Assembly (NCBI RefSeq): GCF_000745235.1
Contig: NZ_JQNL01000001.1
Location: forward strand, 2,686,501-2,750,500
Length of the DNA: 64,000 nucleotides
DNA from: Luteibacter mycovicinus
Lineage (GTDB): Bacteria > Pseudomonadota > Gammaproteobacteria > Xanthomonadales > Rhodanobacteraceae
Reading direction: 5' to 3'
The notes beneath the pieces are model-generated. The model had not been told where the DNA came from. It worked only from the letters and a program-made list of their open reading frames with translations, and did not search any database. Positions 28,142-38,100 of this stretch are shown in pieces. The first letter of the stretch is position 1. Every line of letters begins with the position of its first letter. The position numbers and the translations under genes are program-made.

Positions 28142-29155
28142 ATGAACCTCATCGATCTGCGCAGCGACACCGTTACCCGTCCCACCGACGCCATGCGCGA
28201 GGCCATGCTGCGTGCGCCGGTCGGTGACGATGTCTATGGCGAGGACCCCACGGTCAACGCGTTGCAGGAGCGCCTCGCCGGTGAGCTCGGCTTTGCCGCC
28301 GCGCTGTTCGTGCCGACCGGCACGCAGAGCAATCTGCTGGCGCTGATGGCTCACTGCGAGCGCGGCGACGAATACATCGTGGGTGCGGATGCCCACACCT
28401 ATCGTTTTGAAGGCGGCGGCGCGGCGGTGCTCGGTTCGATCCAGCCGCAGCCGATTCCGCAGGCCGCCGACGGCACGCTGCCGCTGGATAAGGTCGAGGC
28501 GTCGATCAAGCCGGTGGACCCGCACTTCGCCCGCTCGCGCCTGCTGGCGCTGGAAAACACCTGGCACGGTCGGGCATTGCCCTTCGACTATCTGGCACAG
28601 GCGCGCGAAGTCGCGACCCGTCGCGGTCTCGGCCTGCATCTGGATGGCGCGCGCCTCTACAACGCGGCCACCGCCTACGGTCGCCCGGCACGCGATGTCG
28701 TCGCAGGTTTCGACAGCGTCTCCGTCTGTCTCTCGAAGGGTCTGGGCGCGCCCGTGGGCTCGGTGCTGCTGGGCGACACGGCCCTGATCGAACGCGCCCG
28801 CCGCTGGCGCAAGGTCGCCGGTGGCGGCTGGCGTCAGGCCGGCATGCTTGCCGCCGCCGCGATGTACGCGCTCGATCACCACGTGGAGCGCCTCGCCGAC
28901 GACCATGCCCGTGCCGCGCGACTCGCTGACGGACTGCGCGCAATCGATGGCCTCGATGTCACCGGTTGCCATACGAACATGGTTTTCGTCGACGTTCCGG
29001 CCCCGCGGCTGAAGGATCTGGCCACGCACATGGCGAACGCCGGCGTGCGACTGAGCATCGGTTATCTGCCGTCGGTCCGCCTCGTGACCCATCTGGACAT
29101 CGATGATGAAGGCGTGGATCGGACCATCGCCGCGTTCGCGTCGTTCGCTTACTGA
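28142..29155 (+). CDS. ltaE: low-specificity L-threonine aldolase
   Basis: A 337-residue PLP enzyme that cleaves threonine or allo-threonine to glycine and acetaldehyde. It opens with IDLRSDTVTRPTDAMREAM and GDDVYGEDPTVNALQ, both family signatures; the cofactor Lys is in CLSKGLGAPVGS, and WRKVAGGGWRQAGMLAAA follows. The ATG at 28142 begins MNLIDLRSD; the frame extends five codons further. Its last seven bases overlap the convergent amidase gene. Confidence 0.95.
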   Translation: MNLIDLRSDTVTRPTDAMREAMLRAPVGDDVYGEDPTVNALQERLAGELGFAAALFVPTGTQSNLLALMAHCERGDEYIVGADAHTYRFEGGGAAVLGSIQPQPIPQAADGTLPLDKVEASIKPVDPHFARSRLLALENTWHGRALPFDYLAQAREVATRRGLGLHLDGARLYNAATAYGRPARDVVAGFDSVSVCLSKGLGAPVGSVLLGDTALIERARRWRKVAGGGWRQAGMLAAAAMYALDHHVERLADDHARAARLADGLRAIDGLDVTGCHTNMVFVDVPAPRLKDLATHMANAGVRLSIGYLPSVRLVTHLDIDDEGVDRTIAAFASFAY

Positions 29156-29931
29156 CGCGGCGCCATCAGCTTGCGCTGAAGCGAATACAGGATCGCCGCG
29201 TCGGTCACGTCCAGCGCATCGGTCTCCATGGCGCGGTAGTGCCGATGGAACGCGATGATGGCGCTGCGAGGATTGGATACGTCGTAGCCGACAAGGCGCA
29301 TGGCCGCGAGGCTGTCGAAGCCGGCCGGTGCGGGTAGCAGCGTGGCATCGGGCCACAGACCGAAGCCGTAGCGTGACAGCGTGGCCCACGGGAAGAGCGC
29401 GCTCGGGTCGTTCTTGCGGCCCGGCGCGATATCTCCATGGCCGACCACGGCCTGTCTCGGGATGCCGAGGCGTGAGGTCAGATCGGCGAGCAGGTTGATC
29501 AGTGCCTGGATCTGCGGTTCGGTGAAGGGCGACACCCCGTCGTTGTCGATCTCGATGCCGATCGACGATGAATTGAGGTCGGTCATGTCGCCCCAGCGCG
29601 CCGCACCCGCATGCCAGGCGCGGTTGCCATCGTCGACCAGCTGGTCGATGCGGCCATCCATTTCCACCAGGTAATGCGCGCTGACGGGGCCTTCGCTGTT
29701 ACGCGTGCGCAGGACGCGGAGCGCGGCGCTCGCATCGCCGATGGACGTGTGGTGAAGCACGATGAGCTGGGGCTTGCGCGCATTGAAGTTTGGCGACGGC
29801 GTCCAATGAGCCAGCGGACTGTGCTGCGGCGCGATGGCCGGCGCGGAGGCGCAGGCCGTGAGCAACAAGGCGAGCAGGACGCCTGAAGCGGCGCGCAGGC
29901 GCCCTGCCATCATGGCGCCATGGCCGATCAT
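29149..29931 (-). CDS. N-acetylmuramoyl-L-alanine amidase lipoprotein (AmiD-like)
   Basis: A 260-residue predicted outer-membrane lipoprotein (lipobox LTAC, Cys27) with an Amidase_2 domain. Zinc ligands and core motifs are visible: LIVLHHTS, NRAWHAG, SIGIEIDNDG and VVGHGDIAPGRKNDP. It should cleave the bond between MurNAc and the stem peptide of peptidoglycan fragments. The AmiD lipoprotein type fits better than cytosolic AmpD because of the lipid signal. The ATG overlaps the stop of the upstream gene (ATGA), so it is the last gene of a coupled operon. Confidence 0.93.
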   Translation of the reverse strand: MIGHGAMMAGRLRAASGVLLALLLTACASAPAIAPQHSPLAHWTPSPNFNARKPQLIVLHHTSIGDASAALRVLRTRNSEGPVSAHYLVEMDGRIDQLVDDGNRAWHAGAARWGDMTDLNSSSIGIEIDNDGVSPFTEPQIQALINLLADLTSRLGIPRQAVVGHGDIAPGRKNDPSALFPWATLSRYGFGLWPDATLLPAPAGFDSLAAMRLVGYDVSNPRSAIIAFHRHYRAMETDALDVTDAAILYSLQRKLMAPRQ

Positions 29932-30368
29932 TCGACCCGGAAGTCGCTGCTGGTGATGACCCATTCGATCTCGTCGCCCGCGTCGCCGATATCGTCTTTG
30001 GACGCGACGACGATCTGCAGGTCGACACAGTCGTGCCCTTCGGACAACCACTCCGTCTTCTCCAGCGCCATCCCGCCTTTCTTCAGGGCCGCGCGCAACG
30101 CGGGCATGCTGGTGGGAAGCAGATCGATGCCTTCGTGGGTGAGCTGGCCGCCCATGACCTCGATGTCGCAAAGCTTGTCGTCGAGGAAGCGCAGCCGGAC
30201 CCAGTCGTTGCCTTCGGCGTCGCTGTATTCGTCTTCATCGTCCCAGATGTTGTCACCACCGGACTTCCAGCCGAGCGCGTCGCGGAGCTTCTTGCGCGTC
30301 ATGCCAAAGAAAATGTCGGTGTCGCCGCGGCGAATGCCGCGACCCGGAATCAGCTCGCAATGTTCCAT
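29928..30368 (-). CDS. hypothetical protein, acidic, unknown family
   Basis: A 146-residue soluble protein that I do not recognise. It has no signal peptide or membrane segment; the sequence is acidic, with an internal DDEDEYSDAEGND cluster, a GMTRKKLRDALG helix, and a regular beta pattern after it (DWVRLRFLDDKLCDIEVMGG, VDLQIVVASKDD). The overall pattern recalls small alpha/beta immunity-like proteins, but no toxin gene is near. The start at 30368 was chosen for the lack of coding character further upstream. It lies between zapE and the amidase gene, overlapping the latter by four bases. Confidence 0.75.
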   Translation of the reverse strand: MEHCELIPGRGIRRGDTDIFFGMTRKKLRDALGWKSGGDNIWDDEDEYSDAEGNDWVRLRFLDDKLCDIEVMGGQLTHEGIDLLPTSMPALRAALKKGGMALEKTEWLSEGHDCVDLQIVVASKDDIGDAGDEIEWVITSSDFRVE

Positions 30369-30459
30369 GGCGTTCCTCGTCAGGTGGCGCGGGTGACCCC
30401 GCCCGTAAAGCATGAAGCCCCAAGCATGCGGCCTTCCAGCCGTCGCTGTCCACGCTGGA

Positions 30460-31574
30460 TCAAGGCTTATGGTCACGCCCGAGGTAGTCCTCGCTCTGCA
30501 TCTCGATCAGCCGTGACTCGGTACGACCGAACTCCGCGCGCAGCTTCGTTCCGTCATAGAGCTCGGTGATCGGCGCCGCGGCGGATATCACCAGCTTGAC
30601 GTGGCGGTCGTAGAATTCGTCGACCAGCAGCACGAAGCGCTTGGCTTCATTCTCGGTGAAGACGGTGAACTGAGGCACGTTGGACACGATGACGGCGGGG
30701 TAGGCCCTGGCCAGTTCGATGTAGTCCGCGACGGCACGGGGCCCCTCGCAGAGCGCGGCGAAGTCGAACCATACGATGTTCCCGGCACGCTTGCGCACCG
30801 GCACCTCGCGTCCGTTGATGGCGAGTTCGCCACCGTCGATCGTGTCGCCCTGCGCCTGACCCGAGAAGATCCGCGTCAGCGAATGCTCGGCTTCCAGGCC
30901 GGGCGGCACCAGATAGACGGACGCCTGGCTGAGTGCGCGCAGTCGCCAGTCGCGCGGCGAGACCATCTCGTGGACGACGCAGTGCTTCTCGATCGCCGCG
31001 ATGGCGGGCAGGAAACGCGCACGCTGCAAGCCGTCCTTGTAGAGCCCGGATGGCGGTGTATTCGAAGTGGTGACGAGCGTGACGCCACGGGCGAACAGGC
31101 CGTCGAGCAGCCCGGCGATGATCATGGCGTCGCCGATGTCCGACACGAGAAACTCGTCGAGACAGAGCACCCGGCACTTCGCGGCGAGCTGCCCGGCCAC
31201 TTCGTCGAGCGGGTTCTGTCGTTCGCCCAGCTCGCGCAGCATGCCGTGAACCTCCAGCATGAAACGGTGGAAGTGCCGGCGCAGCGCCAGCCCGGGGGCG
31301 AGGCTCGAGACGAACAGATCCATCAGGAAGGTCTTGCCGCGACCGACGCTTCCCCACAGGTACAGCCCGGGAACCGCCTGACGCGGCTCGCCGCCGAGCA
31401 TGTTGCGCAGGCGGCCGAACAAGCCCCGGCCGGCGCCGTTACCGGCGCGCACAGGCCGGCGTGCAGCCGGTCGAACTCGGTGATCACCGGCAGTTGGGCG
31501 GGGTCGGATTCCCACCGGTGGCCGGCGATGCCGTCCCGGTAACGCTCGCCGGGTGTCGCTGCCGTGCCGTTCAT
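30460..31574 (-). pseudogene. zapE: zapE (AFG1-like cell-division ATPase), apparent frameshift
   Basis: ZapE is an ATPase that acts at the Z ring during division. The N terminus (MNGTAATPGERYRDGIAG, then DPAQLPVITEFDRL) begins at an ATG at 31574 that overlaps the upstream stop (ATGA). The rest, with the P-loop GSVGRGKT, Walker B LCLDEF and the late LLVDEFYDRHVKLV, lies in another frame. The change falls at about 31430-31460 and fits loss of one base in a GCGCGCC run. As written, translation from 31574 gives 83 residues without the ATPase. A late start in the second frame (GTG at 31515) would lack the conserved N terminus. It could be a sequencing error, a recent mutation, or less likely a programmed shift. 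Confidence 0.8.
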
Positions 31575-32269
31575 GCGGCGTGCGGCGCCGGCGGCCATTC
31601 CTTGACCGCGTTCTTGATGGCGCCCCGCAGATCCATGAGACGGCGGTGGAAGAAGTGGCTGGTCTCCTCCATCTTCACCAGATGCGGCCGCTGCGCGTCG
31701 GGGATGCTCTCGATCCAGTCGTAGACGGCCTGCGGCTCGACGATTTCGTCGGCGTCGCCCATGACCACCAGCCACGGGCACGCGGGCAGCTCGACCTGTG
31801 AGAAATCCCAGCCGCGACCGGCGGCGGGAGGCGCGATGCTGATCAGTGCACGGGCGTCGAGGCGCACGGCGTTGCGGAGGGTCACGTAGCTGCCGAAGGA
31901 GAAGCCGGCGAGCCAGAGCGCGGCGCCCGGTCGCGCCTTACGCGCCCAGTCGACCACCGCGGCGAGATCGTCGCTCTCACCCTCACCGCCGTCGAACTCG
32001 CCTTCGGACTGACCGACGCTGCGGAAGTTGAAGATGACGGTGTCCAGGCCGGACTCGCGTAGCGCGCGCTCGACCATCGTGACCACCTTGTTATGCATGC
32101 TGCCGCCGTCGGTGGACAACGGGTGGCAGATGACGGCGATGGCATCGCGGCGGAGTTCGGCGTCGCTGGGCTTGGCTTCGCATTCGAGCTTGCCTGCGGG
32201 ACCCGCCAGCGCGAAGCTCACGGTCTCGTCCGGAAAATGCTCCGGCGCTGTAGGTTGAAGTGCGCTCAT
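31571..32269 (-). CDS. alpha/beta hydrolase (dienelactone hydrolase-like)
   Basis: A 232-residue alpha/beta hydrolase. HPLSTDGGSMHNKVV carries the oxyanion strand, FNFRSVGQSEGEFDGGEGE is typical of the COG2945-type group, the nucleophile is in AGFSFGSYV (G-x-S-x-G), the acid is likely in GDADEIV, and the His in SHFFHRRL. The frame continues upstream to 32566 over a divergent gene; ATG at 32269 has GGAGG very close upstream. First gene of the coupled operon with zapE. Substrate unknown. Confidence 0.9.
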   Translation of the reverse strand: MSALQPTAPEHFPDETVSFALAGPAGKLECEAKPSDAELRRDAIAVICHPLSTDGGSMHNKVVTMVERALRESGLDTVIFNFRSVGQSEGEFDGGEGESDDLAAVVDWARKARPGAALWLAGFSFGSYVTLRNAVRLDARALISIAPPAAGRGWDFSQVELPACPWLVVMGDADEIVEPQAVYDWIESIPDAQRPHLVKMEETSHFFHRRLMDLRGAIKNAVKEWPPAPHAA

Positions 32270-32317
32270 GCCCTCCATGATAACCGGTGGCCGTTCGCGA
32301 CGCGGCGGTGACACGCC

Positions 32318-32905
32318 ATGAACGTCCTCGCCCACGCCCTGCTGGCGGGTGACGACGCGGCGTTGCGGCTGGGCGGAACGATGGGGGACTTCGTGCACGG
32401 CACCCCCGGCGATCACCTGCCGCCGCGCGTCCGCGACGGGATCCATCTGCACCGGGCCATCGACAGCTTCACCGACCGGCATGAGGAAGTTCGTGCCGCC
32501 CGCGAGCGTATGCCCGCGCCGTTCCGCCGCTACGCGGGAATCCTTCTGGACATGTGGTTCGACCATTGTCTGGCGCGCGACTTCGCCCGCTGGTCCGATG
32601 TGCCGCTGGAGACCTACTCGACCCGGCTACGCCAGGAGCTGCACGAGGCCGATGCCCTGCTGCCGGACCACCTGAAGCGGTTCCTCGGCTACATGGACGC
32701 CAATGACCTGCCGGCGGGCTATCGGAACGCCGAGGCGATCGGTAAGGCGCTGCGCGGGATTTCCCAGCGACTATCGCGGGCGAACCCGGTGGCCGATGCC
32801 ATGCCGCTTCTGCTCTCGGAAGACGACGCGCTGAAGGGGACGTTCGAGCGTTTCTTCCCGGAACTCAGGGCCTTCGCGGCGAACTGGGTGCTCGGGCGGA
32901 GCTGA
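32318..32905 (+). CDS. acpH: acyl carrier protein phosphodiesterase
   Basis: A 195-residue AcpH (DUF479) protein, which removes the 4'-phosphopantetheine group from acyl carrier protein. The family signature is clear: MNVLAHALLAGDD, GGTMGDFVHG, VRDGIHLHRAIDSFTDRHEEV, and AGILLDMWFDHCLARDF, with metal-binding His and Asp residues. Length matches the E. coli enzyme. It is divergent from the hydrolase gene, with 48 bases between. Confidence 0.93.
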   Translation: MNVLAHALLAGDDAALRLGGTMGDFVHGTPGDHLPPRVRDGIHLHRAIDSFTDRHEEVRAARERMPAPFRRYAGILLDMWFDHCLARDFARWSDVPLETYSTRLRQELHEADALLPDHLKRFLGYMDANDLPAGYRNAEAIGKALRGISQRLSRANPVADAMPLLLSEDDALKGTFERFFPELRAFAANWVLGRS

Positions 32906-32926
32906 TCGTCCGGCAAGCGGAACGGA

Positions 32927-32941
32927 CCGGGGAAGCCCCGG
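32927..32941. terminator. short hairpin between convergent acpH and cytochrome c5
   Basis: CCGGGG (32927-32932) and CCCCGG (32936-32941) form a 6-bp stem with a 3-base loop in the 42-base gap between two convergent genes. There is no T tract on either side, so intrinsic termination is doubtful. Confidence 0.3.
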
Positions 32942-32947
32942 CCGCGA

Positions 32948-33481
32948 TCACTTGGCCTGGTCGGCCATCCACTTGACGGTGTTGGTGACCTGCTCGTCCG
33001 TCAGCGACGGATTACCGCCCTTGGCCGGCATGTGGTTGCCGTCCGGGCCCGTGTAGCCCTCGATGGCGTGCTTGGTCAGGGTCGCGATGCCCTCGGCGAG
33101 ACGCGCCGACCAGGCGCCCTTGTCACCCAGCTTGGGCGCACCGGCCACGCCGGCCGTATGGCAGCTGTGGCAGAGGTTGTCGTAAATCGTCTTGCCGTCG
33201 GTGCTGCCGCCGTAGGCGACCTGCGCGGCGGCGGCCTTGGCGGCGGCCTCCTGCGCGGCCTGCATGGCCGCACGGCCCGTGTCGCCGGCATAGACCGCGC
33301 CGACGGGCGCGATACGGGCTTCGGTCCGCTTGGCGACGGCCGGGTCCTCATCCTTGGGGATGCGACTGTATATAAGGTACGCCACGACCATCAGGACGAT
33401 GGCGAGGACGCTGAGGCCGGCGGTCAGCAGGGAAAACTGACGCATGAAGTTCTGGTCGGACTTGCTTGGAGAACCGCTCAC
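32948..33481 (-). CDS. membrane-anchored cytochrome c5-family protein
   Basis: A 177-residue protein with an N-terminal membrane anchor (FSLLTAGLSVLAIVLMVVAYLIY), an Ala/Lys-rich spacer, and a C-terminal monohaem cytochrome domain: haem-binding CHSCH in YDNLCHSCHTAGVAG and axial Met in GNHMPAKGGNPSLTDEQV. Such proteins carry electrons in the periplasm to terminal oxidases. The GTG at 33481 has GGAG seven bases upstream; an ATG at 33445 lies just before the anchor and is the alternative. The divergent gap to the RND operon is 319 bases. Confidence 0.92.
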   Translation of the reverse strand: MSGSPSKSDQNFMRQFSLLTAGLSVLAIVLMVVAYLIYSRIPKDEDPAVAKRTEARIAPVGAVYAGDTGRAAMQAAQEAAAKAAAAQVAYGGSTDGKTIYDNLCHSCHTAGVAGAPKLGDKGAWSARLAEGIATLTKHAIEGYTGPDGNHMPAKGGNPSLTDEQVTNTVKWMADQAK

Positions 33482-33662
33482 GCATTCACTCCACTGGATT
33501 TGGGTGTGCCGGCCCCCTCCCCGGGATTCGGCGTGCCTGCAAGCCGCGATGCGGCGTCGAACCGGGCGAGTATAACGGAACCTCCCCGGGAGTCGGCGGT
33601 CTGCCGAAACGGCCTGCTCACCCGCCAACCCGTGCCGTCAGTCATGCTGTACCCCTGTCAAC

Positions 33663-33680
33663 CGGCATTGTTCAATGCCG
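33663..33680. promoter_or_regulatory. palindrome upstream of the RND operon, possible operator
   Basis: CGGCATT (33663-33669) and AATGCCG (33674-33680) are perfectly inverted around four bases, in the 319-base gap before mdtA. A loose promoter candidate overlaps it (TTGTTC at 33669 and TATATT near 33694, 19 bases apart). A second inverted pair, CAGGGG and CCCCTG, lies at 33721-33740. The gap otherwise holds no gene. A repressor site is possible, but no regulator gene is adjacent. Confidence 0.35.
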
Positions 33681-33800
33681 TTCCCCTAACCCTATATTGT
33701 CGGCGTCGAATCTTAACCTTCAGGGGCTATAAACCCCCTGGCGCACGGCGCGCACGGACGAGAACGCTGTTTCGTCCGGTTATCCACCTGGGAGTGTTTC

Positions 33801-35060
33801 ATGTCGCGTTTCTGGAAAATCGCGCTGGCCGTCATTGTCGTCGTGCTGATCGCGGGCTTCTTTGTCGTTCGCAGCCACCGTGCCAAAGAGGGCGATCCCG
33901 CCCACGCGGCCAGTGCGCAGGCCAACGGCGAGGGGCAGGGCAAGGATCAGCCGCCGGTTCCGGTCACGGTCGTGCCCGTGGCCAGCCAGGATGTGCCCGT
34001 CTACCTGACCGCGCTGGGCACCGTCCAGGCGCGCAACACCGTCACGGTCCGCCCGCAGGTCGGCGGTCAGCTGATGAAGCTGAACTTTCAGGAAGGCCAG
34101 GAAGTGAAGAAGGGTGACGTGATCGCGGAAATCGATCCGCGCACCATCCAGTCCAACTACGACCAGGCCGTCGCGAAGCTCAGGCAGGACCAGGCTCTGG
34201 TGGCGACGGCCAAGAACAACCTCGACCGTTCCCAGAATCTGGTCAGCAAAGGCGGCCAGCAGTATGTGTCCAAGCAGGACCTGGATAACCTGAAGAACAC
34301 CCTCGACCAGTCGGCTTCGACCGTGACGGCCGATCAGGCGGCCATCCGCGCCGCACAGGTGCAACTGGGCTTTACCAAGGTCATCGCGCCGATCGACGGC
34401 CTGGCCGGCATCCGCTCGGTCGACGCCGGCAACATCGTCGCGTCGGGCGATGCCATCGTCACCCTGACCGAGCTGCATCCGATCTACGTGATGTTCTACC
34501 TCCCTGAGAAAAACCTGGACCTGGTCCGCAGCTCGGTGAGTGGCGACGGTCTGTCCCAGCTCGAGGTGTCGGCGCTCGACCGTGTCGATGCGCATCCGAT
34601 CGCCACGGGTCACCTCGACGTGCTCGACAACACCATCGACACCACGACCGGCACCTTCCGTCTGCGTTCGCTGTTCGACAACGAAAAGACCCAGCTGTGG
34701 CCGGGCCAGTTCGTCAACGTGCAGCTGAAGGTGCGCACCGTCAAGAACGGCCTCGTGGTGCCTTCGCAGGCCGTACAGCGTGGTCCGGATGGCGACTACG
34801 TCTACGTCGTGCAGGGCGACAACACGGTCAAGATGCAGACGGTGGAAACCGCCACGGAAGTGGGCGACAGCCACGTGATGCTGACCAAGGGCGTGAAGCT
34901 GGGCGACAAGATCGTCACCGAAGGCCAGTTCCGCCTGAAGCCGGGTTCGAAGGTGAACCCGCTGGCGCCGGGCCAGGTGCCAGCGGCGCCGACGGCGGAA
35001 GAACTGCAGAAGGCCAAGACGGGTCAGCAGGGTCGCCAGGGCGGCGGTCGCCGCGGCTGA
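33801..35060 (+). CDS. mdtA: RND efflux periplasmic adaptor (MdtA-like)
   Basis: A 419-residue membrane-fusion protein joining an inner-membrane RND pump to an outer-membrane channel. An N-terminal membrane anchor (ALAVIVVVLIAGFFVV) is followed by the lipoyl half (TVRPQVGGQLMKLNFQEGQEVKKGDVIAEIDP), a coiled-coil hairpin, the second lipoyl half (VIAPIDGLAGIRSVDAGN), and beta-barrel and proximal domains, ending in a Gln/Gly-rich tail. It leads an operon with two RND permeases, the MdtABC arrangement. No outer-membrane channel gene is seen, so TolC from elsewhere is likely. Confidence 0.93.
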   Translation: MSRFWKIALAVIVVVLIAGFFVVRSHRAKEGDPAHAASAQANGEGQGKDQPPVPVTVVPVASQDVPVYLTALGTVQARNTVTVRPQVGGQLMKLNFQEGQEVKKGDVIAEIDPRTIQSNYDQAVAKLRQDQALVATAKNNLDRSQNLVSKGGQQYVSKQDLDNLKNTLDQSASTVTADQAAIRAAQVQLGFTKVIAPIDGLAGIRSVDAGNIVASGDAIVTLTELHPIYVMFYLPEKNLDLVRSSVSGDGLSQLEVSALDRVDAHPIATGHLDVLDNTIDTTTGTFRLRSLFDNEKTQLWPGQFVNVQLKVRTVKNGLVVPSQAVQRGPDGDYVYVVQGDNTVKMQTVETATEVGDSHVMLTKGVKLGDKIVTEGQFRLKPGSKVNPLAPGQVPAAPTAEELQKAKTGQQGRQGGGRRG

Positions 35061-35131
35061 TAGCGCGCGTGGCGCGTCCATGACGGACGCGCCGCCAACG
35101 GACCGCAAGGTCCCGACACCAGGACTTACTC

Positions 35132-38100
35132 GTGGGTTTCTCGACACTCTTCATTCGCCGGCCGATCGCGACCTCGCTGCTGATGGTGGCGGTGCTGTTG
35201 CTCGGCATCCTTGGCTACCGCCAGCTGCCGGTTTCGGCGCTGCCGGAAATCGATGCCCCGAGCCTGGTCGTCACCACGCAGTATCCCGGCGCCAGCGCGT
35301 CCACGATGGCGGCGCTGATCACCACGCCGCTGGAACGTAACTTCGGACAGATCTCCGGTCTGGCCTCGATGAGCTCGGATTCGTCGGCCGGTCTGTCGAC
35401 GATCATCCTGCAGTTCAACATGGACCGGGATATCGACATCGCCGCGCAGGACGTACAGGCGGCGATCAACCAGGCACGCGGCACGCTGCCCAACAACCTG
35501 CCGTATCCGCCCGTCTACAACCGCGTGAACCCGGCCGATGCGCCGATCATGACGCTGATGCTCACGTCCGACAGCCTGCCGCTGCGCGACGTCAACAATT
35601 ACGCGGACTCGATCATCGCGCAGAAACTCGCCCAGGTTCAGGGCGTGGGCCTGGTGTCGATCGCCGGCAACGTGCGCCCCGCCGTGCGCATCCAGGTCAA
35701 CCCGGCGCAGCTGGCCAACCTCGGCCTGACCATGGAAGACGTGCGCAGCTCGCTCACGGAAGCCAACGTCAACGCGCCCAAGGGCACGCTCAACGGCAAG
35801 ACGCAGTCCTACAGCATCGGCACGAACGACCAGCTGGCCGACGCCGCCGATTACAAGGGCACGATCATCAGCTACAAGAACGGTGCGCCCGTGCGCCTGT
35901 CCGACGTGGCCAATGTCATCGATGGTGTCGAGAACGATCAGCTGGCGGCCTGGGCCAACGGCAAACCGGCCGTGCTGCTCGACATCCGTCGCCAGCCCGG
36001 TGCCAACATCGTGCAGACGGTGCAGTCCATCCGTCAGACCATTCCCGATCTGCAGAAGGTGCTGCCGGCCGACGTTCACCTGAAGGTCTTCTCGGATCGC
36101 ACGATTACCATCCGCGCTTCGGTGGAGGACGTGCAGTTCACGCTGATCCTCACCATCTGCCTCGTCGTCGCGGTGATCTTCGTCTTCCTGCGCCGTCTGT
36201 GGGCCACGGTGATTCCGTCCGTGGCGGTGCCGCTGTCGCTGATGGGCACGTTCGGTGTGATGTCCTTCGCCGGCATGTCGCTGGACAACCTGTCGCTGAT
36301 GGCGCTGGCGGTCGCGACGGGCTTCGTGGTCGACGATGCGATCGTGATGATCGAAAACATCGTCCGCTATATCGAGCAGGGTCAGGACGCGAAGACCGCC
36401 GCGGAAGTCGGCGCGAAGGAAATCGGCTTCACGGTGCTGTCGCTGACCGTCTCGCTGGTGGCCGTGTTCCTGCCGCTCCTGCTGATGCCGGGTGTCACGG
36501 GTCGCCTGTTCCACGAGTTCGCCTGGGTGCTGACGATCGCGGTCATCATCTCGATGCTCGTCTCGCTGACGCTCACGCCGATGATGTGCGCCTACCTGCT
36601 CAAGGCCGACGAACTGCCGGACGCGGAAGACGCGCACGAGCACGCGGCCGCCTCGGGCAAGCACAACGCGTGGTCGCGCATCGTCGAAGGTTACGGCAGC
36701 AGCCTCGACTGGGTGCTCGATCATCGCCCGCTGACGATGATCGTCGCCGCGCTCACCGTCGCCCTCACGGTTGTGCTCTACATCGTCATTCCGAAAGGCC
36801 TGTTGCCCGAGCAGGACACCGGCATGATCACGGCTGTCGTGCAGGCCGACCAGAACGTCGCCTTCCCCCAGATGGAAGTCCGCACCAAGGCCGTGGCCGA
36901 TGCCCTGGCCAAGGACCCCGCCGTGGCCGGCGTGGCCGCCTTCATCGGTGCGGGTTCGATCAATCCGACACTCAATCAGGGTCAGCTGTCGCTGGTGCTG
37001 AAGGACCGCGGCGACCGCGAAGCGCTCGACACCGTCCTGCCACGTCTGCAGCGGGCGGCGTCGGGTATCGCCGGCGTCGCGCTCTACCTGAAGCCCGTGC
37101 AGGACGTGACGCTGGACACGCAGGTGTCCGCCACGGAGTACCAGTACTCGCTGTCGGACGTGAGCTCGACCGAACTGGCCGGCTATGCGCAGCAGATGAC
37201 TTCCGCGCTGCGTAAACGCAAGGAACTGGCCGACGTCGACAACAACCTGGCCGATCAGGGCACCGCGCTCAAGCTGACCATCGATCGTGACAGCGCCAGC
37301 CGCCTCGGCGTGCCGGTGCAGACGATCGACGACACGCTGTACGACGCGTACGGCCAGCGCCAGATCTCGACCATCTTCACCCAGCTCAACCAGTACCGCG
37401 TCGTACTCGAAGTCGCGCCGGAGTTCCGCAACAGCAACGATCTGCTGAACAAGCTGACGGTCCGCGGCAACGGCAACGGCGCCCTGACCGGTTCCAACGC
37501 GACCAGTTTCGGTCAGCTGGCGTCGAGCAACTCGGCGACCCCGTCGGGCATCGGCAACACGGGTAACGTCGGCTTCCAGGTCGGTGCAGGCGGCAACATT
37601 CCCATCGCCTCTCTTGCCAGCGCGGTCGTCACCACGGCACCGCTGGTGGTCAGCCACCTGCAGCAGCTGCCCGCGGTGACGATCTCCTTCAACCTGGCGC
37701 CGGGCGAATCGCTTTCCAGCGCGGTGGACGCGATCCACGAGGTCGAGCAGCAGCTCAACTTCCCGCCGCAGGTGCGCGGTCAGTTCATCGGCAAGGCCGC
37801 GGAGTTCTCCTCGTCCGTCGGCGACGAAGTGTTGCTGCTGCTGGCATCGATCATCGTGATCTACATCGTGCTGGGCGTGCTCTATGAGAGCTACATCCAC
37901 CCGCTGACGATCATTTCGACGCTGCCGCCCGCGGGTGTCGGCGCGCTGCTCGCATTGATCCTCTGCGGCATGAGCCTCTCGGTCGACGGCATCGTCGGTA
38001 TCGTGCTGCTGATCGGTATCGTGAAGAAAAACGCGATCATGATGATCGACTTCGCCATCGAGGCGAAGCGGACCGGCCTGAACGCGCACGACGCCATCCG

